DNA from: an uncultured Prevotellaceae bacterium
Lineage (GTDB): Bacteria > Bacteroidota > Bacteroidia > Bacteroidales > Bacteroidaceae
Reading direction: 5' to 3'
NCBI GenBank assembly: GCA_946406585.1
Contig: CAMJLI010000027.1
Coordinates: 1-15,894 of the forward strand
DNA: 15,894 bases
This document shows, one piece after another, positions 8,192-15,820 of the stretch. A program made the position numbers and the translations under genes. The notes under the pieces are model-generated. The model saw only the letters and a program-made list of their open reading frames with translations. It was not told where the DNA came from and searched no databases. Position 1 is the first letter of the stretch. Each line of letters opens with the position of its first letter.

Positions 8192-9064
8192 TTACAGGTC
8201 GCTGTAGCTGCCTGTGAATGTGGTTGTCCTCATGTCGCCTGTTTCATAGCCGCGCTTGAGCCATCTCATGCGTTGGGCTGAGGTGCCGTGGGTGAACGAT
8301 TCTGGCTGGGAGTAGCCTTGTGCCTGCTCTTGCAGGTAATTGTCGCCGATGTGCTGGGCGCAATTGATGGCTTCACGCATGTCGCTCTCGTCTAAAGAGC
8401 CAAAGGCTTCATCCTCATAATGAGCCCAAACACCAGAGTAATAGTCGGCAAGCAATTCCAAACGTACACTGATCTGGTTCGACTGTGTGGAGTTCAACCG
8501 CTGCATCTGTGCATGGGCCTTGCCAAGGATGCCTAACAGATTCTCCACGTGGTGGCCTACCTCGTGGGCTATGACGTATGCACGGGCAAAGTCGCCGCCT
8601 GACTTCAGCTGTCCCTCCATCTGCTTGAAAAATGCAAGGTCGAGATAAAGCTTCTGGTCAGCAGAACAATAGAATGGACCAACGGCAGAGGTGGCTCCAC
8701 CGCAATTCGTCTGCACACTGTTCTTGAAAATGACAAGAGTGGGAGGGGTGTACTCCGCGTTGAACTGTTGACGGAACACAGCAGACCAAACGTCCTCGGT
8801 GCTCGCTAAAATTTGCTTGCAGAATTTTACCTGCTCTTCTTCCTCGGGGGAGAATGTCTGAGGACCCGCCTCCTCTTCGGTTGTGCCTGTCATGCTGCCA
8901 AGACCTCCCGTAGACTGGATGACATCCAGAGGATTGCCTCCCATCAACAGGGTGATGAGGCCTATGATGAGCATGCTGCCAATGCCGATGCCGGCCTTGG
9001 TGCCGCCACTCATGCCACGACGATCTTCAAAATTCTCGCTTTCTCTTCTTCCTTCAAGATTCAT
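8192..9064 (-). CDS. Membrane-anchored neutral zinc metallopeptidase (YpfJ-like)
   Basis: A 290-residue protein of the putative neutral zinc metallopeptidase family (PF04228; E. coli YpfJ). It begins with a short polar, charged cytoplasmic stretch including RRGMSGG (15-21), followed by one membrane helix at about 26-42 (GIGIGSMLIIGLITLLM) and an acidic linker. The catalytic domain, presumably periplasmic, holds the zinc motif AHEVGHH (166-172: H167, E168, H171). A probable third ligand is E203 in ELLADYYSG. HGTSAQR (259-265), FYCSADQKLYLDLAFF (131-146) and the spaced cysteines C121 and C133 are also family features. Substrates are unknown in the family. It is the first gene of a two-gene minus-strand unit with the acyltransferase. 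A degenerate copy of the promoter module seen at 15821-15873 lies 17 nt upstream of its start. Confidence 0.92.
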   Translation of the reverse strand: MNLEGRRESENFEDRRGMSGGTKAGIGIGSMLIIGLITLLMGGNPLDVIQSTGGLGSMTGTTEEEAGPQTFSPEEEEQVKFCKQILASTEDVWSAVFRQQFNAEYTPPTLVIFKNSVQTNCGGATSAVGPFYCSADQKLYLDLAFFKQMEGQLKSGGDFARAYVIAHEVGHHVENLLGILGKAHAQMQRLNSTQSNQISVRLELLADYYSGVWAHYEDEAFGSLDESDMREAINCAQHIGDNYLQEQAQGYSQPESFTHGTSAQRMRWLKRGYETGDMRTTTFTGSYSDL

Positions 9065-9081
9065 AATGATAGATTTAGTTA

Positions 9082-9131
9082 ATGTTTCTGATTAAGTGGT
9101 GCAAGCCGAGCGGAACACAAAAACAAAACAC
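9082..9131 (-). repeat. Promoter-module repeat, copy 1 (damaged -7 box)
   Basis: On the plus strand this reads atgtttctgatt (9082-9093), then gtgcaagccgagcggaa (9099-9115), then caaaacac (9124-9131). The same three blocks occur in the same order at 15821-15873. Relative to that copy, the part between the first two blocks is 4 nt shorter, and the TATCTTTG box present there (read on the minus strand) is replaced by CACTTAAT. It lies 17 nt upstream of the metallopeptidase start, almost the same distance as copy 2 from its gene. Confidence 0.75.
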
Positions 9132-9138
9132 TTGGCTG

Positions 9139-9170
9139 TTGCTTCCTTTTCCGAGTGACCCCTAACTTTG
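9139..9170 (+). promoter_or_regulatory. Promoter-like pair facing right, far from any gene start
   Basis: TTG at 9139-9141 and TAACTTTG at 9163-9170, a full match to TAnnTTTG with a 21-nt spacer. The nearest plus-strand start is at 9412, about 235 nt beyond the predicted transcription start, and a closer promoter exists at 9343-9373. It may be a distal promoter, a source of a short RNA, or chance. Confidence 0.35.
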
Positions 9171-9342
9171 CGTCAGCAAATATAATAACTTTTTTCTATT
9201 TATAACTTTTTTCTGGCGTTTTTTTCGATATTACTGCAATTCTATCTTTCATACATGACGTTTTAAGATGTTTTTTTGCTTTTCCACTCGCAATTCTGAC
9301 ATCAGGATTTGTGTCAAAAACCATATTATTTCTTCTCAAAAT

Positions 9343-9373
9343 TTGCAAGTATCATGGATTTTTGCTAATTTCG
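9343..9373 (+). promoter_or_regulatory. Candidate promoter of the kinase-like/nuclease-like gene pair
   Basis: TTG at 9343-9345, a 20-nt spacer, then TAATTTCG at 9366-9373, one mismatch from TAnnTTTG. The predicted start near 9380 gives a leader of about 32 nt, very A-rich before the ATG at 9412, as is usual for expressed Bacteroidota genes. Confidence 0.6.
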
Positions 9374-9411
9374 CAACATGATTAAAAATTAAAAACAAAT
9401 ACTATACTATT

Positions 9412-10038
9412 ATGAATAAACACGAAAAATTTGTCATCACCATCAACCGCCAGTTTGGTACTGGTGGACATGAGGTGGGGGCTGAAATAGCCAAAAGGCT
9501 CGGAGTGAAATTGCTCGACAAGCAAATATTGGAGGCTGTTGCAAGAAAATTCGCCATCGGAGAGGAAACAGTAAAAAAACTTGAGTCAAGAAACATGTCG
9601 TGGTGGGATGACTTCACTCAGTTCTACAGGTCTTATATGATTGATAACAATTATCATGACCTTGGTCCGGAATTGACTTCACACCAGTTGTTCGAGGCTC
9701 AGGCAATGGTCATAAGGCAAATAGCAGCCGAAGAGTCGTGTGTGGTCATTGGAAGATGTGCTTTTGACATCTTCAAAAACCACCCTAATGCACTGAAAAT
9801 TTTCATCCATAGTCCGGAGGAGAAACGCATCAGGAGAATCGTTGAAAAATATGGCGTGACCGATGCCGATGCCAAGCTGATGATTGTGGACAACGACTAT
9901 ACACGAGAACTCTATACCAAGACGTACACCGGAACAGAATGGTATGATGCACGCAACTACGACGTCACGCTCGATGTCAGCGCATTCGGTCTTAATGGCT
10001 CTGTAGACTACCTCATGGCTCTCGTGGGCGATGACTAA
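9412..10038 (+). CDS. Cytidylate kinase-like family protein
   Basis: A 208-residue cytoplasmic P-loop protein of the cytidylate kinase-like family (PF13189). The N-terminal strand and loop VITINRQFGTGGHEVG (8-23) occupy the Walker A position, but this family has GTGGHEVG instead of the canonical GxxGxGKS/T, so the usual P-loop lysine is missing. Later elements match the family: LLDKQIL (34-40), CVVIGRCAF (110-118), KIFIHSP (129-135) and the arginine-rich lid EEKRIRRIVEKYG (136-148). Whether members phosphorylate CMP, another nucleotide or something else is not settled, and this is not the housekeeping Cmk, which has a standard P-loop. A good promoter precedes it, and the AAA/nuclease-like gene starts 15 nt after its stop, so the two probably share a transcript. 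Confidence 0.85.
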   Translation: MNKHEKFVITINRQFGTGGHEVGAEIAKRLGVKLLDKQILEAVARKFAIGEETVKKLESRNMSWWDDFTQFYRSYMIDNNYHDLGPELTSHQLFEAQAMVIRQIAAEESCVVIGRCAFDIFKNHPNALKIFIHSPEEKRIRRIVEKYGVTDADAKLMIVDNDYTRELYTKTYTGTEWYDARNYDVTLDVSAFGLNGSVDYLMALVGDD

Positions 10039-10053
10039 GGACCAATTTGAATA

Positions 10054-11640
10054 ATGGGTAGGTATATCAACATTGGCAATTCTGGATTCCAGTCTGCACG
10101 CAACAGCGAGTATGTCGACAAATCAAGACTGATCGCTGTGGTCAATGACACCCTTTTTACGGAAAGACGCTTCAGTTGCGTCACACGCTGCCGACGATTC
10201 GGAAAATCGATGGCTGCCAAGATGCTTTGTGCCTACTATGACCATTCTGTGAACTCCCGCTCCCTATTTGAAGACCTTGCTATTGTCAAGGAACCGTCAT
10301 TCGAGAAGCATCTTAATAAATATGCTGTTATTTACCTCGATGTGACATCTTTCGTCACGCGCTTCCATGATGATGATATTGTGGGAAGGATGGATGCAGA
10401 ATTGAAGAAGGATGTTTTGAATGCCTATCCTGATACGGAAAAAGATGATAATGACGATCTAATGGGGTGTCTTGTCCGCATCACTGAGGCCACGGGCGAC
10501 CAGTTCGTGTTCATCATCGACGAGTGGGATGCCATATGCCGCGAGTTCAAACCCGGCACTTCGGCCATGGACAGATACTTGAACTGGCTGCGCCGTATGT
10601 TCAAGGAGGTGAATGCAAGCCGTGTTTTTGCAGGTGTCTATATGACGGGTATTTTGCCAATAAAAAAATATCAAACGGAGTCGGCTCTCAATAATTTCAT
10701 TGAGTATTCCATGGTGTCCCCTGGCAATATGGCTCTGTATTTTGGCTTCACCAAGGACGAGGTGCGGTCTTTGGCGGGGAAGCATGGCATGAATTTCGAC
10801 GAATTGGAGAAATGGTATGATGGATACCAGATTGGACCTCAGCCCTCGATGTTTAATCCCAACTCTGTCATGCAGGCTATTGCCAATGACTGGTGTGATA
10901 GTTATTGGGCAAAGACAGGTACGTATGATGCTGTGTCCAACTATATAAAAATGAACTATGAGGGGCTGAAGGACGACATTATCTACATGCTTGCCGGAGG
11001 AAGGTGCAAGGTGGACCCAAAAGGCTTCAAAAACGACATGTCGGTCATCGAGTCTAAGGACGATGTGCTCACCGTGCTCATCCACTTGGGCTATCTTTCC
11101 TATGACCGCAGCAGGAAAGAGTGCTACATTCCTAACATTGAGGTTGCGGGCGAGATGGAGGAAGCCGTCAAGGCCAACAAGTGGAAAAATGTGGTGGATG
11201 CCATCCAACAATCGGAACAACTCCTACAGTCCACGCTCGATGGCGACTGCGAAGCAGTTGCAAAGGGCATCGATGTGGCTCATGACGAGAACACCAACAT
11301 ACTTTCTTACAACAATGAGAATTCGTTGGCCTGTGTGCTCTCCATCGCTTGTTATTACGCAAGAAACGATTACATCATCCACCGTGAACTGCCAACAGGA
11401 AAGGGGTTCGCTGACCTTGTCCTTATTCCACGAAAGAATGTTGAATCACCTGCCATAATCTTGGAACTGAAATACAACCATGACGCCGACTCGGCTATAA
11501 CTCAGATCAAGCGCAAGCAATATCCTGCCAAGATAGTGCAACATGTTGACAACCTCTTGCTTGTTGGCATTAACTATGACCCGGAATCAAAGACACATGA
11601 ATGTTTGATAGAAAGGCTCACGTGCAAGGGTTTGATTTAA
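10054..11640 (+). CDS. AAA-ATPase-like protein with C-terminal PD-(D/E)XK nuclease-like domain
   Basis: A 528-residue protein with the two-domain plan common in Bacteroidota: an AAA_ATPase-like domain (PF09820) and a C-terminal PDDEXK_9 domain (PF08011; older name DUF1703). Residues 20-65 hold the family start (SEYVDKSRLI) and a shortened Walker A, TRCRRFGKS (44-52). Walker B is FVFIIDEWD (151-159, with D156 and E157). The segment GILPIKKYQTESALNNF (199-215) is a conserved family block. Near the C-terminus, FADLVLIPR (452-460) supplies a candidate catalytic Asp (D454), and IILELKYN (468-475) gives the E-x-K pair (E471, K473), so the nuclease motif looks intact. Members occur in many paralogues per genome and have no proven role; DNA metabolism or defence is speculation. 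No transposase or inverted repeats flank it. Confidence 0.88.
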   Translation: MGRYINIGNSGFQSARNSEYVDKSRLIAVVNDTLFTERRFSCVTRCRRFGKSMAAKMLCAYYDHSVNSRSLFEDLAIVKEPSFEKHLNKYAVIYLDVTSFVTRFHDDDIVGRMDAELKKDVLNAYPDTEKDDNDDLMGCLVRITEATGDQFVFIIDEWDAICREFKPGTSAMDRYLNWLRRMFKEVNASRVFAGVYMTGILPIKKYQTESALNNFIEYSMVSPGNMALYFGFTKDEVRSLAGKHGMNFDELEKWYDGYQIGPQPSMFNPNSVMQAIANDWCDSYWAKTGTYDAVSNYIKMNYEGLKDDIIYMLAGGRCKVDPKGFKNDMSVIESKDDVLTVLIHLGYLSYDRSRKECYIPNIEVAGEMEEAVKANKWKNVVDAIQQSEQLLQSTLDGDCEAVAKGIDVAHDENTNILSYNNENSLACVLSIACYYARNDYIIHRELPTGKGFADLVLIPRKNVESPAIILELKYNHDADSAITQIKRKQYPAKIVQHVDNLLLVGINYDPESKTHECLIERLTCKGLI

Positions 11641-11766
11641 TTCTCCTCTTGGCAATTAGCATGAATATTCAAACACCAACTCTTCCGACTGGCATAATGA
11701 CCGATTAGGGTTTTATGCAGAAAGGATTAAACGTAATGCATCCATCCATGTTTTTCTCCTTATTTT

Positions 11767-11797
11767 TTGCTCTTTTGGTGGAAAATATGTAATTTTG
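11767..11797 (+). promoter_or_regulatory. Candidate promoter of pheT
   Basis: TTG at 11767-11769, a 20-nt spacer, then TAATTTTG at 11790-11797, an exact match to TAnnTTTG. The predicted start near 11804 gives a leader of about 26 nt before the ATG at 11830. This would also serve yebC and the TSCPD gene, as no further promoter is evident before them. Confidence 0.7.
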
Positions 11798-11829
11798 CAC
11801 GATTTTTATAGACCAAAACCTACAGCATA

Positions 11830-14292
11830 ATGAATATTTCTTATAAATGGCTGAAAGAATACGTTGATTTCAACCTTTCTCCAGAAGATGTGTGTAAGGC
11901 TCTCACCTCAGAAGGACTTGAAGTGGGGGCACTAGAAGAGGTGCAAAGCATCAAGGGTGGACTAAAGGGCCTCTTTGTGGGTCAAGTGCTTACTTGCGAA
12001 CCCCATCCCAATTCAGACCATCTTCATGTCACTACCGTGGACCTGGGGAAAGAGACTCCTTCTCAAATAGTGTGCGGAGCTCCTAATGTGGCAGCAGGAC
12101 AAAAGGTCATCGTGGCCGACTTGGGGTGCGTCCTTTATGATGGCGACAAGGAATTTGTCATCAAAAAGTCAAAACTCCGCGGCGTGGAGTCCTGTGGAAT
12201 GATTTGCGCCGAGGATGAAATAGGAGTGGGAAACAGCCATGATGGTATAATTGTGTTGCCCGATGATGCTACCGTGGGACAACCGGCAGCAGAATACTAC
12301 AACCTGGAGAGCGACTGGCTTATTGAGGTGGATATCACCGCAAACAGGGCGGATGCACTCTCGCATTGGGGAGTGGCACGCGACCTCTATGCCTGGCTGA
12401 AGCAGAATGGCTATCAGACAGCTCTGCATAGGCCTGATTGTGACGAGTTTGTGGTAGACAATGACGAACTGCCAATAAAAGTGACCATAGAGAACGCCGA
12501 GGCCTGTCGCAGGTATGCATGCGTCAGCGTCACAGGCTGCGAAGTGAAGGAGTCGCCGGAGTGGTTGAAAAACAAACTCACCACAGTGGGGTTGAGGCCA
12601 ATAAACAATATCGTGGACATCACCAACTATGTGATGATGGCGTACGGACAACCTCTGCATACTTTTGATGCAGACATGGTGAAAGGACACCACATCATTG
12701 TGAAACCACAACCCGAAGGAACCAAGTTCGTCACTCTCGACGGAGTGGAACATGTGCTTGGCTCTCACGACCTCGCCATCTGCAATGAGGAGGAGCCAAT
12801 GTGCATCGCAGGAGTGTTCGGAGGAAAAGGAAGCGGAACATACGACACCACTCATGACGTGGTGCTCGAAAGTGCTTATTTCCATCCTACTTGGATACGC
12901 AAAAGCGCTCGCCGCCACGGACTGAGCACCGACGCATCGTTCAGGTTTGAGCGTGGGGTTGACCCAAATGGCATCATTTATGCCTTGAAACAGGCTGCCA
13001 TATTGTGCAAAAAACTGGCAGGAGGCAAAATATCAATGCAGATTTGTGATGAATATCCCAACCCAATCGAGGACAGCATCGTGGAACTCGAATATGGTTA
13101 TGTGAATTCACTCATCGGAAAGGATATCCCCAAGGAAACCGTGAGGAGCATCGTGGAAAGTCTTGAGATGAAAATTGTCAAGGAGACTGATGAATGCATC
13201 ACTCTGCAAGTGCCGGCTTACAGGGTGGATGTGCAAAGACCATGCGACGTGGTGGAGGACATCCTCCGTATTTATGGATATAACAATGTGGAGATTCCCA
13301 CCCAACTGAAAAGCTCGCTCGTCATCAAGGGTGAGGAAGACCAGAAACACAAACTCCACAACCTCGTGGCAGAGCAATTGGTGGGATGCGGATTCTATGA
13401 AATAATGAACAACTCGCTGACAAAGGCGGCTTATTACGACGGGCTTGAGAGCTTCAAGAGCGAAAACCTCGTGAGAATAATGAACCCGCTCAGCAGCGAC
13501 CTGAACGTGATGCGGCAGACAATGCTCTTCGGAGGACTAGAAAGCATCGCTCATAATGCAAACCGCAAAAATCCCGACTTGAAATTCTTTGAGTTTGGCA
13601 ATTGCTATCAGTATGACCCTGCAAAGAAGAATAATGAAGACCCCATGAGGGCTTATCGCGAGGAAAACCACCTCGCCATATGGGTGACTGGCAAAAAAGT
13701 CTCCGGAAGTTGGGCGCATCCCAACGAGGACAGCTCGTTCTATGAACTGAAGGCTTACGTGCAGAATGTGCTTGCAAGAATAGGCGTGCAACAAGGGCAG
13801 GTGGTGATGAAAGACAGCAACAGCGACATCTTCGCCAAGGCTCTTGTCATGGAGAACAGGGCGGGCAGAATAGTTGTAGAAATGGGTGTGGTGAATGCCA
13901 AACTACTGAAGAATGCCGACATCGAACAACCTGTCTACTATGCCGACCTCAACTGGACTGCACTGATGAAGGTGGTGAGGAAAAACAAGGTGCAGTATGC
14001 AGAGATATCCAAATATCCTGCAGTTAGCAGAGACCTCGCACTCCTTATCGACAAGAACGTGGAGTTTGCACAGGTGGAACAAGTGGCTTTCGCTACAGAC
14101 AAGAAACTGCTCAAGAGCGTGGTGCTCTTCGATGTCTATGAAGGCAAGAACTTGCCGGCAGGAAAGAAGAGCTATGCGGTGAACTTCATATTGCAAGATG
14201 ACCAGCACACCCTGCAAGACAAGCAGATCGATGCCATCATGAACAAGCTGATAGCAAATCTCAAGTCTAAACTGAACGCTGAATTGAGATGA
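11830..14292 (+). CDS. pheT: Phenylalanine--tRNA ligase beta subunit
   Basis: PheT is the large subunit of the alpha2-beta2 phenylalanyl-tRNA synthetase, which charges tRNA-Phe in the cytoplasm and edits mischarged Tyr-tRNA-Phe. The 820-residue length fits the bacterial subunit of about 800. Domains in order: an N-terminal segment MNISYKWLKEYVDF; an EMAP-like tRNA-binding fold at about 46-150 (GQVLTCEPHPNSDHLHVTTV at 51-70); the B3/B4 editing module at about 226-385, including INNIVDITNYVMMAYGQPLH and ASFRFERGVDP; a B5 DNA-binding-like domain at about 408-480; a catalytic-like core; and a C-terminal ferredoxin-fold anticodon-binding domain from about 725 (SKYPAVSRDLALLID). The gene for the catalytic alpha subunit, pheS, is not adjacent, as is usual in Bacteroidota. 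yebC follows after 48 bp. Confidence 0.97.
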   Translation: MNISYKWLKEYVDFNLSPEDVCKALTSEGLEVGALEEVQSIKGGLKGLFVGQVLTCEPHPNSDHLHVTTVDLGKETPSQIVCGAPNVAAGQKVIVADLGCVLYDGDKEFVIKKSKLRGVESCGMICAEDEIGVGNSHDGIIVLPDDATVGQPAAEYYNLESDWLIEVDITANRADALSHWGVARDLYAWLKQNGYQTALHRPDCDEFVVDNDELPIKVTIENAEACRRYACVSVTGCEVKESPEWLKNKLTTVGLRPINNIVDITNYVMMAYGQPLHTFDADMVKGHHIIVKPQPEGTKFVTLDGVEHVLGSHDLAICNEEEPMCIAGVFGGKGSGTYDTTHDVVLESAYFHPTWIRKSARRHGLSTDASFRFERGVDPNGIIYALKQAAILCKKLAGGKISMQICDEYPNPIEDSIVELEYGYVNSLIGKDIPKETVRSIVESLEMKIVKETDECITLQVPAYRVDVQRPCDVVEDILRIYGYNNVEIPTQLKSSLVIKGEEDQKHKLHNLVAEQLVGCGFYEIMNNSLTKAAYYDGLESFKSENLVRIMNPLSSDLNVMRQTMLFGGLESIAHNANRKNPDLKFFEFGNCYQYDPAKKNNEDPMRAYREENHLAIWVTGKKVSGSWAHPNEDSSFYELKAYVQNVLARIGVQQGQVVMKDSNSDIFAKALVMENRAGRIVVEMGVVNAKLLKNADIEQPVYYADLNWTALMKVVRKNKVQYAEISKYPAVSRDLALLIDKNVEFAQVEQVAFATDKKLLKSVVLFDVYEGKNLPAGKKSYAVNFILQDDQHTLQDKQIDAIMNKLIANLKSKLNAELR

Positions 14293-14340
14293 CAAACTGG
14301 TAAATTAGAAACATACCTTATCATTTAAAATAATACTCCA

Positions 14341-15072
14341 ATGGGAAGAGCATTTGAATATCGCAAAGCGACAAAATTGAAGAGATGGGGCCACATGGCC
14401 AAGACTTTCACCAGAATCGGCAAGCAGATTAGCATCGCCGTGAAAGCTGGAGGCCCGGAACCAGAGAACAATCCCACATTGAGGGCTATCATTGCCAATG
14501 CCAAGAGGGAAAACATGCCTAAGGACAATATCGAGAGAGCCATCAAGAATGCCATGGGCAAGGACCAGAGCGAATACAAGGAGATGTCTTATGAGGGCTA
14601 TGGTCCTCACGGAGTGGCCATCTTCGTGGACACCCTTACAGACAATACCACAAGAACCGTGGGTGACGTGCGCTCGGTGTTCAACAAGTTTAATGGAAAC
14701 CTCGGAACTCAAGGCTCCTTGAGCTTCCTTTTCGACCACAAGGCTGTCTTCACTTTCAAGAAAAAGGATGGCATCGACATGGACGAACTGATTCTTGACC
14801 TTATTGATTATGGAGTGGATGATGAATTCGACGAGGATGAGGAAGCAGGGGAAATCACCATCTACGGTGACCCGAAGAGCTTTGGTGATATCCAAAAACA
14901 CTTGGAGAGCGAAGGCTTCGAAGTGACTGGCGCTGAATTCACCCGCATTCCTAACGACCTCAAGGATGTCACTCCCGAGCAAAGGGAGACCATCGACAAG
15001 ATGATTGAAAAACTGGAGGACTTCGATGATGTCCAGACGGTCTACACCAATATGAAACCTGCTGAGGAGTAA
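14341..15072 (+). CDS. YebC/TACO1-family protein
   Basis: A 243-residue cytoplasmic protein of the YebC/PmpR/TACO1 family (PF01709). The N-terminus (MGRAFEYRKATKLKRWGHMA) is the Bacteroidota variant of the usual GHSKW...K start. It is followed by KTFTRIGKQISIAVKAGGPE, NPTLRAIIANAKRENMPKDN and IERAIKNAMGK, all family blocks. The acidic later part (DDEFDEDEEAGEITIYGDP) and the closing LEDFDDVQTVYTNM are also typical. Members are often annotated as transcriptional regulators, but mitochondrial TACO1 and some bacterial YebC proteins act in translation, so a role at the ribosome is plausible, and the position after pheT fits it. It starts 48 bp after pheT with no visible promoter or terminator between. 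Its stop overlaps the next start by one base (TAATG). Confidence 0.95.
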   Translation: MGRAFEYRKATKLKRWGHMAKTFTRIGKQISIAVKAGGPEPENNPTLRAIIANAKRENMPKDNIERAIKNAMGKDQSEYKEMSYEGYGPHGVAIFVDTLTDNTTRTVGDVRSVFNKFNGNLGTQGSLSFLFDHKAVFTFKKKDGIDMDELILDLIDYGVDDEFDEDEEAGEITIYGDPKSFGDIQKHLESEGFEVTGAEFTRIPNDLKDVTPEQRETIDKMIEKLEDFDDVQTVYTNMKPAEE

Positions 15073-15332
15073 TGGAAAATCGTAGGGTTGCTTACAAGAC
15101 TACAGGCACGTGTTCCCAATTGATAGAAGTGGAACTGGATGCCGACAATGTGGTGCGTGACGTAGTGTTTGTGGGCGGATGCAATGGCAACTTGCAAGGC
15201 ATAAGGTCGCTGGTGGTGGGAATGAAGGCTGAAGATGTCATCAAGCATCTCGATGGCATCAGATGTGGATACAAGAACACCAGTTGCCCCGACCAACTTT
15301 GCCGCGCTCTGCAGAAGGCTATGGCGCAATGA
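15072..15332 (+). CDS. Small TSCPD-domain protein (TIGR03905-like)
   Basis: An 86-residue protein whose name-giving motif TSCPD is at 70-74. The five cysteines (C14, C37, C65, C72, C77) and the block FVGGCNGNLQGI (33-44) are features of the TSCPD domain, also found at the C-terminus of class II (B12-dependent) ribonucleotide reductases, where it is thought to bind metal. Free-standing versions of this size have no established function. No ribonucleotide reductase gene is near, so this looks like the independent family rather than a fragment. It starts at the last base of the yebC stop codon, so translation is probably coupled, and it is the last gene before the terminator at 15367-15397. Confidence 0.88.
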   Translation: MENRRVAYKTTGTCSQLIEVELDADNVVRDVVFVGGCNGNLQGIRSLVVGMKAEDVIKHLDGIRCGYKNTSCPDQLCRALQKAMAQ

Positions 15333-15366
15333 CGTACACCATGTCATAAACATTATTTATTATAGC

Positions 15367-15397
15367 AAAGGCAGGATTTTTAAGTCCTGCCTTTTTT
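15367..15397 (+). terminator. Intrinsic terminator of the pheT-yebC-TSCPD unit
   Basis: The stem GGCAGGA (15370-15376) pairs perfectly with TCCTGCC (15385-15391) around an 8-nt loop, followed by TTTTTT (15392-15397). AAA before the stem can extend it by pairing with the first Ts. It begins 34 nt after the TSCPD stop and ends 9 nt before the stop of the convergent lipoprotein gene. Read from the other strand, the stem has only TTT after it, so it is a weaker terminator in that direction. Confidence 0.85.
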
Positions 15398-15406
15398 AAT
15401 GCCTTC

Positions 15407-15802
15407 TTAGTAATCCTCCTTGGTCACTGTCTGGTCATACAGCACCATGTCCTTGTTTCTTGCACTGCGGGCAATGTATCGGAAGGAATAACCTGCTTCT
15501 TTCATCCTTTTATAGCGGGTGTTGTTTCTCACTGCCTCTATCATGAGTGAACGGAGTTCGTCTTGCTTGCTCTCAATCTTTTCTGGCGAGTCTGCTTCCC
15601 CCGTAAGAGTCAGGTTCTCTGTCAGGGTATGGGTGGCTACGTCAAAGGTGATGCTGTCGAGTATGCTCGTGTCGTTCAGGCGTTCAGGACAATGCTTCGC
15701 CGTGTATTCCTGGGTCTCGCGAAGGGCACGCTGTTCCATCGACTCTTGGCAACTTGTCAGCATCGCACCTGCAAGGACTGCAATTATAAAGATTCTTCTC
15801 AT
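15407..15802 (-). CDS. Small predicted lipoprotein, function unknown
   Basis: I chose the start at 15802, giving 131 residues, because it begins directly with a lipoprotein signal: MRRIFIIAVLAGAMLTSC has a positive N-terminus, a hydrophobic core and the lipobox LTSC, with C18 as the lipidated residue. The frame stays open upstream to 15868, but that extension would run through the promoter and put a non-signal-like stretch ahead of the signal. The mature part is hydrophilic, with a charged, probably helical segment (SPEKIESKQDELRSLMIEAV) and a C-terminal YSFRYIARSARNKDMVLYD. I recognise no domain. Most likely it is a periplasm-facing lipoprotein of a Bacteroidales-specific family. A promoter with a full -7 match lies 32 nt upstream. 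Confidence 0.8.
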   Translation of the reverse strand: MRRIFIIAVLAGAMLTSCQESMEQRALRETQEYTAKHCPERLNDTSILDSITFDVATHTLTENLTLTGEADSPEKIESKQDELRSLMIEAVRNNTRYKRMKEAGYSFRYIARSARNKDMVLYDQTVTKEDY

Positions 15803-15820
15803 TACCTTTTTATTATATTG

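Larger units (their letters stand above)
9065..9411. other. 347-bp divergent intergenic region
   Basis: This lies between the minus-strand metallopeptidase and the plus-strand kinase-like gene. From left to right it holds a degenerate promoter module facing left (9082-9131), a plus-strand promoter-like pair (9139-9170) facing an opposing TATATTTG box on the minus strand (9177-9184), an AT-rich stretch with a 13-nt direct repeat (ATAACTTTTTTCT at 9185-9197 and 9202-9214), a stretch 9220-9340 in which I see nothing definite, and a good plus-strand promoter at 9343-9373. I found no open reading frame with coding character and no tRNA. Confidence 0.6.

Noticed and set aside
8813..9095. Overlapping plus-strand frames of 70-89 codons opposite the metallopeptidase N-terminus
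   Set aside because: They mirror the coding strand of a well-supported protein and have no motif or promoter of their own.
10459..11220. 253-codon minus-strand frame inside the AAA/nuclease-like gene
   Set aside because: The plus-strand frame holds intact Walker B and nuclease motifs; the opposite frame shows nothing recognisable.
10054..11640. The AAA/nuclease-like gene as part of a transposon or prophage
   Set aside because: No transposase, integrase, terminal inverted repeats, target duplication or tRNA edge is visible around it. Only its family's known tendency to multiply suggests mobility.
11641..11766. Possible terminator or RNA gene between the AAA/nuclease-like gene and pheT
   Set aside because: Only weak short complementarities (ATGCA/TGCAT) and no T-tract after a stable stem; not enough to call anything.
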